From Deltaproteobacteria bacterium HGW-Deltaproteobacteria-18 (GTDB lineage Bacteria > Desulfobacterota > Desulfovibrionia > Desulfovibrionales > Desulfomicrobiaceae): a DNA stretch of 64,000 nt. The translations under genes were made by a program, and so were the position numbers. This document shows, one piece after another, positions 54,788-63,961 of this stretch (within the stretch, counting starts at the first letter, position 1; the number at the start of each line of letters is the position of its first letter). The stretch is from the NCBI GenBank assembly GCA_002841885.1, contig PHBE01000012.1, positions 1 through 64,000 on the forward strand, read 5' to 3'. The notes beneath the pieces are model-generated. The model saw nothing but the letters and a program-made list of their open reading frames with translations. It did no database searches and was not told the origin of the DNA.

Positions 54788-56350
54788 TCAGAATGGAAAA
54801 TCTTCCGTGTCGTTGATTTTGATCTCCGGCGCCGTGGGCTCCGGCTTTTTCGACCGCGCGTGAACCGGATTGCCGTCCACGCAGATCGCCTTGAAGGGCC
54901 TCGTGGGACAGGCGTGCTCGCAGGCTCCGCAGCCGACGCAATAGTCCGCATGCACTTCCGGGATCAGCAACGGGCGGTTTTGCGGATTGGGATACGGCAC
55001 CATGCGCACCGCCTTGGTCGGACAGTGTTCCGAGCACGCGCCGCAGGCCGTGTTGTCCGTGAAGACCACACAGTTTTCCTTGATGAACCTGGCCACGCCC
55101 AGCTGGGTGCGCTTCTTTTCCTTCGCGGCCAGGGGCAGGATGGCTCCGGTGGGACAGACCTGCGAACAAAGCGTGCACTCGTAGTTGCAATAGGATGCGC
55201 GAAAATCGAGGCGCGGCTGCAACATGCCCGATGGCCCGAATTCGAGGATCGACGGGGACAGGACCTGCGAGGGACAGACACTCACGCACAGGTGGCAGGC
55301 CGTGCAGAGGGAAGTGAAGCGCTCGATGCTGACGGAGCCAGGCGGGGATACCGGACCGGTCACGGCCTCGGGTATGGTGGTCGGCCGGCTCTGCAGCACA
55401 GTGGCATTGGTCTCCACCAGCCCGGCAAGGCCCAGCAGGGAGACCCCCGAATGGAGGAGAAAATCCCTGCGGCCCTGATCCGCCCGCACGACGGGACCAC
55501 GTCGCCACCTGTTTTCAAGATGCACCGCCCCTTCCGGGCAGGCTGCCAGACAGTTGTAACAGGCCACGCAGCGGGCTGCATCGACCCGCATGCGTGCAAG
55601 ATCGATGCAGCCCGCCTTGCATACGCGTTCGCAGCGCCTGCACTTCGTGCACCTGTCAGGGTCGATCCCAAGGCCCAGCCATGAAATCCGCGACACCAAG
55701 CCAAGGAGCGTGCCCACCGGACAGACGGTGTTGCAGTAAAGACGGCCGCGTCTGGCTGCCAGCCACCCGACCGCGAGCAGGGTTGTCGCGGCGACTCCAA
55801 CGGCATGGGGCGTCAGCACTGCCCACTGCTTGCGGGAAATTGCGTATTGGCCGAACTGTTCAAGGGCTAGTGCGGCAAGATTGTTGGTCACGACGACCGC
55901 CGGACGCACGAGATCTGCCAGAATCCTTCCAAAAGCGCTGAACGGATCGAGCAGGTTCAGCAGCAGGCCGCTGCCGCCGACCAGCAGCAGCGCGGTGATG
56001 GCCGCGATGGCGTAACGAAGCGATCCGGCCGGTCTGAAGCGATGTCCCCGTCTTTTCCCGGCCGTAAAACTGACGGCATCCTGGAGGGTCCCGAGGGGGC
56101 ATACGCTGGAACAATAGACACGGCCGAAGAATACAGTCAGCCCCGCCACAACGAGCCATCCCGCCGCGCCCAGGGCCGCCCCGTGCATGAAGGCGAGCAT
56201 GGAGGGCACGAACTGAAGGTACAGGATCCCCTCAGTCAGCGACGGCGGGACCACGTTCCCCAGATCAAGAAAGACCAGCGCCGTCAGACCGAAAAAGACC
56301 AGGGACAGGGCGACGCGTACCGGCTTCAAATGCCCGGGTTTCAAGCGCAC
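54788..56350 (-). CDS. Fused NapH/NapG-like membrane polyferredoxin
   Basis: A 520-residue protein with a GTG start (GAGG six bases upstream) directly after the DUF362 gene. The N-terminal half is NapH-like: four to six membrane helices, two CxxxCP loops (80-84 and 206-210) and two [4Fe-4S] motifs at about 234-275. Residues 293-312 then read as an internal twin-arginine signal (GRRDFLLHSG plus a hydrophobic stretch). The C-terminal half is NapG/MauM-like with four more Cys clusters (349-359, 388-399, 436-443 and 471-481). It would move electrons across the membrane to a periplasmic partner. Confidence 0.88.
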   Translation of the reverse strand: MRLKPGHLKPVRVALSLVFFGLTALVFLDLGNVVPPSLTEGILYLQFVPSMLAFMHGAALGAAGWLVVAGLTVFFGRVYCSSVCPLGTLQDAVSFTAGKRRGHRFRPAGSLRYAIAAITALLLVGGSGLLLNLLDPFSAFGRILADLVRPAVVVTNNLAALALEQFGQYAISRKQWAVLTPHAVGVAATTLLAVGWLAARRGRLYCNTVCPVGTLLGLVSRISWLGLGIDPDRCTKCRRCERVCKAGCIDLARMRVDAARCVACYNCLAACPEGAVHLENRWRRGPVVRADQGRRDFLLHSGVSLLGLAGLVETNATVLQSRPTTIPEAVTGPVSPPGSVSIERFTSLCTACHLCVSVCPSQVLSPSILEFGPSGMLQPRLDFRASYCNYECTLCSQVCPTGAILPLAAKEKKRTQLGVARFIKENCVVFTDNTACGACSEHCPTKAVRMVPYPNPQNRPLLIPEVHADYCVGCGACEHACPTRPFKAICVDGNPVHARSKKPEPTAPEIKINDTEDFPF

Positions 56351-56358
56351 ACGACGCC

Positions 56359-57300
56359 TCAAAGCCTGATGCGTTTGATGGACAGTGCGCCAAGGTCCAT
56401 GCTGCCCAGGTTCATCTGCGACGCAAGCTGGATATGGCGGACGGCTTCGGGCTCGAACCCGAAGAGCTTCGCGGCGGCGGCATCGGCCGCGACCGGATCC
56501 GCGGATACGACGAGCGCCTGCATCTGCACGACATCTGCGGCGGACACGCCGCGCGGCCCGTTCTGTTTCATGACGTTGTAGGCGTCCACCACGGTGAGGG
56601 TAGGCCTGCGGTACGAAACGAAGTCCGCGATGCACTGGTGCAGGTCGTTGCGGTGCCAGTACCCGCGATCCCAAACCACGCCCATGAGGTTCTTCATGCC
56701 GACCGTGAGCATCGTCGAACTGTGATGCTTGAGCACCGGGACGTTGATGAGCACGTCCGATTCAAGCAGCAGCCCGTGCACCTTGACCTCGGTGAGCCGT
56801 TTTCCGCCCGGCACCGCAACCCGCTCGTAATAGCCCTCGCTGTTTCCGGGGACCATCTTTCCGCCGGCGTCCCGGACCGCCCTCTCGATGCCGCTCGACC
56901 TGTAACTCTGCGCCCACGGGTCACAGGTGTGGTCGAAAACGGACACCTCCCGGGCCCCGGCCTGCAGGCAGTGCTCCACAATGCGCCTGACGAGCGCCGG
57001 ATTGGTGTTGGCACCGCGTTCCGGGGTCACGTCCCAACCGATGTTCGGCTTGACCACGACCCTGCTGCCCTTGGGAACGAAGGCCTGCATGCCGCCAAGG
57101 GAGGCCATGGCCTGGTCGAACATCGCCCCCGGTTCCCCGCCGCGCACGGCCACGAGGTCGTATGCCGGGGCGGTCGAGGCATCGGCGGCCAGCAACTGCG
57201 AGTAGCCACCCAAGGCCACCGTGGACCCGACGACAATGCCTCCCCCGATCACGTTTTTAAGAAAACGACGACGATCCATAATCCTCCCTGTCCGCTTCAT
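56359..57300 (-). CDS. Tat-exported DUF362 protein
   Basis: A 313-residue protein with a twin-arginine signal (DRRRFLKNVIGGG, about 9-21). The DUF362 domain is seen in VVVKPNIGWD, DVLINVPVLKHH and GMKNLMGVVWDR. ATG 57300 has GGTGGAG nine bases upstream; ATG 57279 is an alternative. It lies eight bases before the polyferredoxin gene and probably forms an exported electron-transfer partner with it. The biochemical role of DUF362 is not established. Confidence 0.9.
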   Translation of the reverse strand: MKRTGRIMDRRRFLKNVIGGGIVVGSTVALGGYSQLLAADASTAPAYDLVAVRGGEPGAMFDQAMASLGGMQAFVPKGSRVVVKPNIGWDVTPERGANTNPALVRRIVEHCLQAGAREVSVFDHTCDPWAQSYRSSGIERAVRDAGGKMVPGNSEGYYERVAVPGGKRLTEVKVHGLLLESDVLINVPVLKHHSSTMLTVGMKNLMGVVWDRGYWHRNDLHQCIADFVSYRRPTLTVVDAYNVMKQNGPRGVSAADVVQMQALVVSADPVAADAAAAKLFGFEPEAVRHIQLASQMNLGSMDLGALSIKRIRL

Positions 57301-57639
57301 GACAAAAAACTCCACCTGCAGACATCGGATACGACAAAAACCAGCACCTTGCCAAACGCTTCGGCCACGTATCGGGAGCACATGCCGCACTCACGCGGCC
57401 AGATGAATGACAGTCCGTTTCACGGACGAACCTGCCCGCCACCGGATAATGCAGCCCTGTCGCGGCCGCGAGTTGTACCGTACAGAGAACAAACTAAAGC
57501 AGCCGTCGAAGATGTCCACGTCACGAAAAAGCACATCTCTCTGCGCCAGCTGGATTCACGCTTCCGACCCGGCATTTTGCTTGTGCCCGCCACTCCTCCC
57601 GGGTTATTGGATGCAGCGATTCAAACTCAAGGAGAGACC
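57301..57639. other. Intergenic region between DUF362 and DinB genes
   Basis: About 340 bases between divergent genes. Open frames crossing it have no ribosome site and no coding character. I see no RNA gene or repeat. Confidence 0.5.
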
Positions 57640-58104
57640 ATGAATATTGACTGCATGAACTGCAAGGCCCGCATTGATTCCTTCGAACTTCTCATGACCC
57701 GCAGCGCAGACCTCGCAGACATCCGCCTGGCCACGGACAAGTGGACCCTGAAGGAGATGGTCGCGCATCTGATCGACTCCGCGTCCAACAACCACCAGCG
57801 ATTTGTCCGCCTGCAGCTCGAACCGGTGCTCGCTTTCCCGAAATATGACGCCGAAGAATGGAAAAACGCGACCAAAATCACATCATTCGACTATGCGATC
57901 CTGGTCACCCTCTGGAAGACTTACAACGCCCTGCTCATGCACCTGATCGAAAACATGAACCCGGCAACTCTGAGCCACGTCTGGAGACGCGAAGACAAGG
58001 ACATCTCCCTGGAGGCGCTGATCCACGACTATTTCGGGCACATGGATCTGCACCGGAAAATGTTCGAGGAACGGGTGGAAGAGATCAGACGATTAGGGAA
58101 ATGA
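57640..58104 (+). CDS. DinB-family four-helix protein
   Basis: A 154-residue protein with AAGGAG before the ATG. Its four-helix layout has a His in MVAHLIDSASNNHQRFVR and two more in IHDYFGHMDLH, the three-His metal site of the DinB/YfiT superfamily. Such proteins are thiol-dependent transferases or hydrolases. No partner gene indicates the substrate. Confidence 0.85.
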   Translation: MNIDCMNCKARIDSFELLMTRSADLADIRLATDKWTLKEMVAHLIDSASNNHQRFVRLQLEPVLAFPKYDAEEWKNATKITSFDYAILVTLWKTYNALLMHLIENMNPATLSHVWRREDKDISLEALIHDYFGHMDLHRKMFEERVEEIRRLGK

Positions 58105-58219
58105 AGTCGGGACGAATATTCACGTGTTGAAGCTGGCCGCTGAAGATGGAAAACGGCGACGGAGCAACGTAGTCAAAGTCAAACGCTCTATGCATCTGCT
58201 GCAATCCGTTTTCCACACG

Positions 58220-58540
58220 TCACGGCAGCACGACAAGAAAGAGCTGCAGCATGGCCAGCCCTGTGGCGATGGTCAGCAGCATGTTCCTCGTCTTCCAGGC
58301 CACGAGCATGGCGCACAGCCAGGCCAAGAGCTTCGGGTGCAACACGTTTGCGGCCCCGATAGCCGGTCCGATGACCTGCGGCGCGATAATGGCGGACAGG
58401 GCTGCGGCCGGGATGAAAGGCAGAATGGCACGCAGCAGGGCCGGGACCTGCCTCTTGCCGAAGATCAGGGAGAAGGCGTGACGCAGCAGAAAAGTTGCCG
58501 CTCCCGCAGCCAATACAAGAATCCATATGTTTTCAGGCAT
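58220..58540 (-). CDS. azlD: AzlD-family branched-chain amino acid exporter subunit
   Basis: A 106-residue membrane protein with three to four helices. Conserved AzlD features are AATFLLRHAFSLIFG near residue 15 and LRAILPFIPAAALSAIIAP. It overlaps the end of azlC by eight bases. Together they export branched-chain amino acids or analogues. Confidence 0.93.
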   Translation of the reverse strand: MPENIWILVLAAGAATFLLRHAFSLIFGKRQVPALLRAILPFIPAAALSAIIAPQVIGPAIGAANVLHPKLLAWLCAMLVAWKTRNMLLTIATGLAMLQLFLVVLP

Positions 58541-59270
58541 CGAGCACCTTTCCCGTGGTGACGCGCTGGTACGCGAAACCGGCCGCGATGCCGGCCAAGG
58601 CCCCCGCGAAGAAGCCGAGGTTGTGCGGCCAACCGCTTCCGAGCACAGCCACCACCGCGGCGGTCAGGGCCGCCGCACGGAACTGCGGCCTGTCCAGCAG
58701 CGGCACCACCAGCACCGAGAAAGTCAGGGGCAGGGCGAAGCCGAGTTCAAACCGGGCCGGGATGGTCTCGCCCAGCACCGCGCCCAGGCACGCCCCCAGC
58801 TGGTACACGCCCCACATGGTCGCGGCGGCCCCGAAGTAGAAGTACACGCTCGTGCCGCCCTCTCGCGTGCGCTGGTCCACCATGGTGAGACCATAGGCTT
58901 GGTCCGAGAGTATGTACGAACCGAACAGACGGCGAAAGAGGCTCAGACCCTGCAGGTGAGGCGCCATACCCGCGCTGTAGAGCAGAAACCGGAGATTGAT
59001 GACGACGCCAGCGGTCAGGACCAGCAGCATGCCGCTGCCGTCGCCCAGCATGTCGTACATGACGAGCTGCGCGGCGGCCGCATAGATGATGAACGACGCG
59101 GCCACAGCCTGGAGCGTGCTCATGCCGCAGGCGACGGCGGCCACGCCGGTGACCATGGCGATGGGGATGACGCCCAGCAGCACGGGCAGGATGGCCCTGG
59201 CACCTCGCAGAAACTCCTTCCGGCCGTCCTGCCCTTCGGGACGCGTCCCGCCGTTTCTGAAATCCGTCAA
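58533..59270 (-). CDS. azlC: AzlC-family branched-chain amino acid exporter subunit
   Basis: A 245-residue membrane protein with about seven helices. The TTG start at 59270 is preferred since AAGGAG lies six bases before it; an upstream GTG at 59321 is possible. LRGARAILPVLLGVIPIAMV and GMSTLQAVAASFIIYAAAAQ are AzlC signatures. An exporter of branched-chain amino acids; it offsets the liv importer seen elsewhere in the window. Confidence 0.93.
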   Translation of the reverse strand: MTDFRNGGTRPEGQDGRKEFLRGARAILPVLLGVIPIAMVTGVAAVACGMSTLQAVAASFIIYAAAAQLVMYDMLGDGSGMLLVLTAGVVINLRFLLYSAGMAPHLQGLSLFRRLFGSYILSDQAYGLTMVDQRTREGGTSVYFYFGAAATMWGVYQLGACLGAVLGETIPARFELGFALPLTFSVLVVPLLDRPQFRAAALTAAVVAVLGSGWPHNLGFFAGALAGIAAGFAYQRVTTGKVLDA

Positions 59271-59540
59271 AATTTTCTCCTTCAGTACATTCCCTGCCTC
59301 ACCGACACGACTACAACGCACAAGTCGTTCTTGGTGGATTTGTCAACGGAAATAGCGAGCAGCGGACTACATCGGATAAGACTTGAGCGGCATCCCTGAC
59401 AGCCCTGTTTCCGGACGATCGCTCCTTCAAATCAATGCATCCATGTTTGACCGCATTCGTGACTTGGGCCTATAGGACCAATACGGTTTGCGGCGGGTCG
59501 TGACCTGCCGGTCCGGGTACACGACGAACAGGGAGGCCAC

Positions 59541-59990
59541 ATGATATCCTTGAAAGTGAACGACACGGTCCATGAAATTGACGTGGACCCGGATACGCCC
59601 CTGCTGTGGGTGCTGCGCGACAGCCTGGGGCTGACCAGCGTCAAATACGGCTGCGGCGAGGGTGCCTGCGGCATCTGCACCGTGCTGGTGGACGGACACG
59701 CCGAGCGGTCCTGCGTCATGCCCGTGGAGAGTGTCCAGGGGAGCGAGATCCTGACCATCGAAGGCCTGCCCGCCGAGCACCCCGTGAAAGTGGCCTGGAC
59801 CGAGGCGCAGGTGCCCCAGTGCGGTTACTGCCAGACAGGCATGATGCTCAGGGCCGTGGATGTGCTGACGGGCAATCCCGAACTCTCGGAACTGGAGATG
59901 GCCGAGGCCATGGACGACATGGCCTGCCGGTGCGGGTCGCACCCGCGCATCATCCCCGCCATGCGCCGGGCCGCGCAGAAGATGAAATAG
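59541..59990 (+). CDS. Small [2Fe-2S] subunit of a xanthine-oxidase-family Mo hydroxylase
   Basis: A 149-residue protein with two [2Fe-2S] domains. CGEGACGICTVLVDG is the plant-ferredoxin-like site at about 38-52. CGYCQTGM and CRCG form the second, family-specific site near 94-101 and 130-133. It matches the alpha subunit of isoquinoline 1-oxidoreductase and related two-subunit aldehyde or N-heterocycle dehydrogenases. It precedes the catalytic subunit by nine bases. No FAD subunit is present. Confidence 0.93.
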   Translation: MISLKVNDTVHEIDVDPDTPLLWVLRDSLGLTSVKYGCGEGACGICTVLVDGHAERSCVMPVESVQGSEILTIEGLPAEHPVKVAWTEAQVPQCGYCQTGMMLRAVDVLTGNPELSELEMAEAMDDMACRCGSHPRIIPAMRRAAQKMK

Positions 59991-59999
59991 GAGGACGCC

Positions 60000-62153
60000 A
60001 TGAGTGAAGACATGTCCAGACGATATTTCATCCGGAGCGGACTTCTTGTCCTGGCGGCCGCCATCACGCCTGGGGCCATCGTGCTTCTGAACGTTTCTCC
60101 AGGGACCGCCGGGCCCTTGCCGTCCTTTCGCCCCCACGCCTTCGTAGAAATCGACGCCGACGGCTCCGTGACCGTCTGGGTCGGACAGACGGATCTGGGT
60201 CAGGGCACGCACACCGGCATCGCCATGATCGCCGCAGACGAACTCGACGCCGACTGGGAACGCGTGCGCACCAGGATGGCCCTGGCCGCCGAGCCCTTCA
60301 AAGATCCCGAATGGGGCATTCAGGCCACGGGCGGCAGCACCAGCATCCGTCATCGCTGGGACATGCTCCGCAAGGCCGGGGCCGCGGCGCGACTGATGCT
60401 CCTGCGGGCCGCAGCCGAACAATGGGGGCTGGACCCGGCCACATGCACGACCAGGGCAGGCAAGGTTTTTCATCCCGACGGCCGCAGCGTCGGGTACGGT
60501 GACGTGGCCGCAAAGGCGGCCAAACTTCAGGTCCCTTTGGACCCTCTGCTCAAAAATCCGGACGACTACGTCTTCATCGGTACTCTCAAGCGGCGACTGG
60601 ACATGGAGGACAAGGTCCAGGGCCGCACCGCCTTCGGCATCGACACGCGGCTGCCGGGCATGTGCGTGGCAGTACTGGCGCATCCTCCCCGCTTCGGTGC
60701 CAAGCCGCTGGCCTTTGACGCCGACGGCGCCAGGAAGATACGGGGCGTGCTGGACATCGTCCCTCTGGACAATGCCGTGGCGGTCTGCGCCGAAACGACC
60801 TGGGCGGCCATGCAGGGGCGCGATGCCCTGAAGGTGACCTGGAGCGAGGGCGACCGTCCGGACCTGAACGACGAGGCCATCACCGCAGAGCTGCAGGCCA
60901 AGCTCGACGGTTCCGCCGCCGTGGCCGAAAACACGGGCGACGCGGCCAAAACCCTCTCCGAAGCCGCCACGATTGTCGAATCGGTCTACTCCGTACCTTA
61001 CGTGGCCCATGCCCAGCTCGAACCGACCAACTGCACGGCCCACGTGGAAAAGGACCGCTGCCGCGTCTGGGCCCCAACCCAGGGGCAGACCTCGGCCCAG
61101 TCCGAGGCTGCCAGAATCTGCGGTCTGCCGCCCGAAAAGGTCGAGGTCATGACCACGCCCTGCGGCGGCGGCTTCGGGCGTCGCGGCGAAACCGAGGTCG
61201 TCACCGAGGCGGTCAGCCTGTCCAGGGCCATGAACCGCCCGGTCAAGGTCGTCTGGACGCGCGACGACGAGTTCGCCCACGACTTCTTCAGGCCAGCCAG
61301 CATCTGCAGGATCAGCGGCGGGCTGGACGAAGGCGGCAACCTTGTGGCCTGGTCGCACCGGCTGGTCGCGGCGTCCATCATGTCCCGCCTGTGGCCCACG
61401 GCCGTCCGGAACGGCGTCGATCCGACCTCCGTCGAAGGCGTTCAGGGCATGCCCTACGCCATCCCCAACCGTCGCATCGAATACGCCATCCCCGACCTGC
61501 CCATACCCGTGGGCTGGCTGCGCTCCGTGGGGCATTCCTACAACTGCTTCACCGTGGAGTCCTTCATGGACGAACTCGCCCACGTGGCGGGCAAGGATCC
61601 CGTGGCGTTCCGTCTGGGTCTCATGGACAAGGGCTCCCGCCCTCACCGCACCCTGTCCCTGCTGGCCGACAAGGCCGAATGGGGCGGCCCCGTGCCCGAA
61701 GGCCGGGCCCGGGGCGTGGCCCTGACCGAGTGTTTCGGCTCGTCCGTGGCCCAGATGGCCGAGGTCTCCGTGGACCGCAAGACCGGTGCCATCACCGTGC
61801 ACAGAGTCGTCTGCGCCGTGGACTGCGGGACGGCCGTGTACCCCGACGCCATAACCGCCCAGATGGAGGGCGCTGTGGTCATGGGCCTGAGCATCGCCCT
61901 GAACGAACGCGTCCGCTTCAAGGACGGCGGCGTGGCCACCCTGGGCTATGGCCGCTACCGCCTGCTCGGCACGCGGGAGGCCCCGGTCGTGGAGGTGCAC
62001 ATCGCGGAGAGCCGCCACCCCGTCGGCGGCATCGGCGAACCGGGCCTGCCCCCTGTGGCACCGGCCGTGGCCAACGCGGTCTTCGTCGCCACGGGCGTCA
62101 GGCTCAAGGAAATGCCCTTCAGCCGCGAGGCGCTGAAATCGGACTTGGCGTAG
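60000..62153 (+). CDS. Molybdopterin catalytic subunit of a Tat-exported Mo hydroxylase
   Basis: A 717-residue protein. A twin-arginine signal is present (SRRYFIRSGLLVL, residues 6-18). The Mo-cofactor domain has GQTDLGQGTHTGIAMIAADE near 60, PCGGGFGRRGETEV near 390, and the active-site Glu region GGIGEPGLPPVAPAV near 680. It resembles IorB of isoquinoline 1-oxidoreductase. The holoenzyme would be folded in the cytosol, carry its small subunit along and work in the periplasm. Electron acceptor and substrate are unknown. Confidence 0.92.
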   Translation: MSEDMSRRYFIRSGLLVLAAAITPGAIVLLNVSPGTAGPLPSFRPHAFVEIDADGSVTVWVGQTDLGQGTHTGIAMIAADELDADWERVRTRMALAAEPFKDPEWGIQATGGSTSIRHRWDMLRKAGAAARLMLLRAAAEQWGLDPATCTTRAGKVFHPDGRSVGYGDVAAKAAKLQVPLDPLLKNPDDYVFIGTLKRRLDMEDKVQGRTAFGIDTRLPGMCVAVLAHPPRFGAKPLAFDADGARKIRGVLDIVPLDNAVAVCAETTWAAMQGRDALKVTWSEGDRPDLNDEAITAELQAKLDGSAAVAENTGDAAKTLSEAATIVESVYSVPYVAHAQLEPTNCTAHVEKDRCRVWAPTQGQTSAQSEAARICGLPPEKVEVMTTPCGGGFGRRGETEVVTEAVSLSRAMNRPVKVVWTRDDEFAHDFFRPASICRISGGLDEGGNLVAWSHRLVAASIMSRLWPTAVRNGVDPTSVEGVQGMPYAIPNRRIEYAIPDLPIPVGWLRSVGHSYNCFTVESFMDELAHVAGKDPVAFRLGLMDKGSRPHRTLSLLADKAEWGGPVPEGRARGVALTECFGSSVAQMAEVSVDRKTGAITVHRVVCAVDCGTAVYPDAITAQMEGAVVMGLSIALNERVRFKDGGVATLGYGRYRLLGTREAPVVEVHIAESRHPVGGIGEPGLPPVAPAVANAVFVATGVRLKEMPFSREALKSDLA

Positions 62154-62641
62154 GCTTTGCCTTTGCCCGGGACAGGCTCATCCCCCCGGCCGAAATGTAA
62201 GTGTTTGTAAAATCCGACAGAATGCCTGCATCGGATATCATGACCTTTTCCGCACCAATCGTCGTATTGCAGACATCGTCCTTCGATGCCTGCAATACGA
62301 CGGGATCATTCTTTATAAGACGTGTCTTAATATCCTGAAACAGAACCCCATACTGGAACTTTCCGAGCAAACCGGAAGCGACAGAGTCCTCCGTTCAACC
62401 AGAAAATGGAGTTTATCTCTGCTGCTCGATACGTATTCTCACGTATTCTTCGCTCTCTTCAACTCATCACTGCTCCCAATTCAACGCCACGCGGCATTCG
62501 TCTAAATTCGAATGCTTCTATGTTTTCAAGCTCAAATTGAATAAAATTTGATGGCACGGCCCATTTTTGCATCAGCCCGAAGACATTGCAGAACATTCGT
62601 TGCATCGGTCTATCAAAAAACAGCCGTCGACAGGAGCGTGC
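62154..62641. other. Intergenic region between Mo hydroxylase and PAS-LuxR gene
   Basis: About 490 bases. It has a long hairpin at 62260-62302 (separate entry). A short - strand open frame (62119-62370) crosses the hairpin but lacks a ribosome site, so it is not called. Confidence 0.5.
62260..62302. repeat. Long, near-perfect hairpin after the Mo hydroxylase genes
   Basis: CGTCGTATTGCAG and its exact complement lie 17 bases apart. After one A-C mismatch five more pairs form, leaving a TCCTT loop, so the stem has 18 pairs in 43 bases. It is not followed by a strong T-run. It may be a terminator, an mRNA 3' stabiliser or part of a small RNA. Confidence 0.85.
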
Positions 62642-63961
62642 ATGCGTGATTTCGAGAAATCCAGGGCCCAGTTTCTCGCCGAACTGCACGGAACGCGGCA
62701 GAAGCTGGCGGAACATGAGACCGGCACGACGAGCCTTGAAGAGACCGAACGAAAGTATCGCGCCTTGCTGAACTCCTTCCGCGTAGGAGTGGCCGTCTTT
62801 GACCGCGACGGGAGCATCATCGAGTCAAGCGGGTTCGCGAGCACCTTGCTGGGAATGCCCGGCTCGGAGCTGCCCCCCCGCAACAGTGATGGGGAGCAAA
62901 GGGTGATCATTCGTCCCGACGGCTCACCCATGCCGCCCGCAGAGCATGCCTGCATGCGGGCCCTGCAAGAGAACCGCCTGATCGAGAACGTCGAAATGGG
63001 CGTCACGATACCGACCGGCGGGGTTACCTGGGTCAACACCTCTGCCCTTCCGCTGCGCCTGGGAGATGCCGACCTTGTCGTCGTCACGTTCTGCGACATC
63101 ACCGAACGCATGCAGGCGGAGCGCATGCTGCGGGAGAGCGAGATAAAGTTCCGCACGCTGTTCAATTCCCTTCCCATGGCCACCATCATCAGTTCCCTTG
63201 AAGACGGAAAACTTCTGGAAGTGAACGATGTGTTCGCGCGGAGCATGGGCTATTCCAGGGAGGAAGCCCTGCAGAAAACCACGGTCGATCTGGGAATATG
63301 GACCAGCCCGGAGCACAGGGCGCGTTACGCAGCTCTATTGAAGCAGTACGATGCCGTACGGAATTTCGAGACGGTGCTTCGCAGGCGGGACGGAAGCCTC
63401 GCCACGGTTCTGATCAGCGGCGAACTGGTCGAGATCGCCGATACGAAGCGGATCATCACGGCCGGTCTGGACATTACGGAGCGTAAACGCCTGGAGGAGG
63501 ACCTCACCGCCACCACCGCCCGTCTCCAGGACATGAACGTGGCGCTGCGCGTAGTCTTTGAACAGCGCGAGCAGGACCGCCTGGAAATGGAACGCCGCGT
63601 GCTCGACAACATGCGCATGCTCGTGACGCCGTATCTGGTTGCCGTACGCGGCGAGAACCTTTCGTCACAGGCTGCGCACAATCTGGACTTCGCCGTCAAG
63701 GCTCTTGAAGACATCACTTCCGGTTTCGCCCGCATCCTCAATGATGAATACAGGACGCTCACCGGAAACGAAATCCGGGTCGCGGACATGATCCGCTCCG
63801 GCATGACCAGCAAGGAGATCGCCGCCGCGCTCGGTTTGTCCGTGACCACGGCGAACTTCTATCGTGCGTCGATCCGGAAAAAGCTGGGTCTTGTGGGCAA
63901 GAAGGTTACTCTTGGCGCATATCTGATGACCCTGATGGATGAAAAGACAAAAATGCGATGA
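62642..63961 (+). CDS. PAS-PAS-LuxR transcriptional regulator
   Basis: A 439-residue cytosolic protein with AGGAG five bases before the ATG. PAS domains lie at about 35-155 and 165-285. A helical linker follows, and a LuxR-type HTH at about 375-430 reads LTGNEIRVADMIRSGMTSKE and ALGLSVTTANFYRASIRKKL. There is no kinase domain, so it is a one-component sensor-regulator. Its target may include the Mo hydroxylase genes upstream, but that is a guess from position. Confidence 0.9.
   Translation: MRDFEKSRAQFLAELHGTRQKLAEHETGTTSLEETERKYRALLNSFRVGVAVFDRDGSIIESSGFASTLLGMPGSELPPRNSDGEQRVIIRPDGSPMPPAEHACMRALQENRLIENVEMGVTIPTGGVTWVNTSALPLRLGDADLVVVTFCDITERMQAERMLRESEIKFRTLFNSLPMATIISSLEDGKLLEVNDVFARSMGYSREEALQKTTVDLGIWTSPEHRARYAALLKQYDAVRNFETVLRRRDGSLATVLISGELVEIADTKRIITAGLDITERKRLEEDLTATTARLQDMNVALRVVFEQREQDRLEMERRVLDNMRMLVTPYLVAVRGENLSSQAAHNLDFAVKALEDITSGFARILNDEYRTLTGNEIRVADMIRSGMTSKEIAAALGLSVTTANFYRASIRKKLGLVGKKVTLGAYLMTLMDEKTKMR

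Noticed and set aside
51382..57573. Shared string CCCGGCATTTTGC upstream of the PhnA-like and DinB genes
   Set aside because: Only two 13-base matches at different distances from the starts, with no further similarity; likely chance.
59427..62018. Very long open frame on the - strand (863 codons)
   Set aside because: It is the antisense shadow of the Mo hydroxylase genes; the + strand frames contain all expected motifs and ribosome sites, the - strand product is His/Gly/Arg-rich and resembles nothing.
62119..62370. 83-codon - strand open frame after the Mo hydroxylase
   Set aside because: It contains the long hairpin in full, has no ribosome site and overlaps the end of the catalytic subunit gene.
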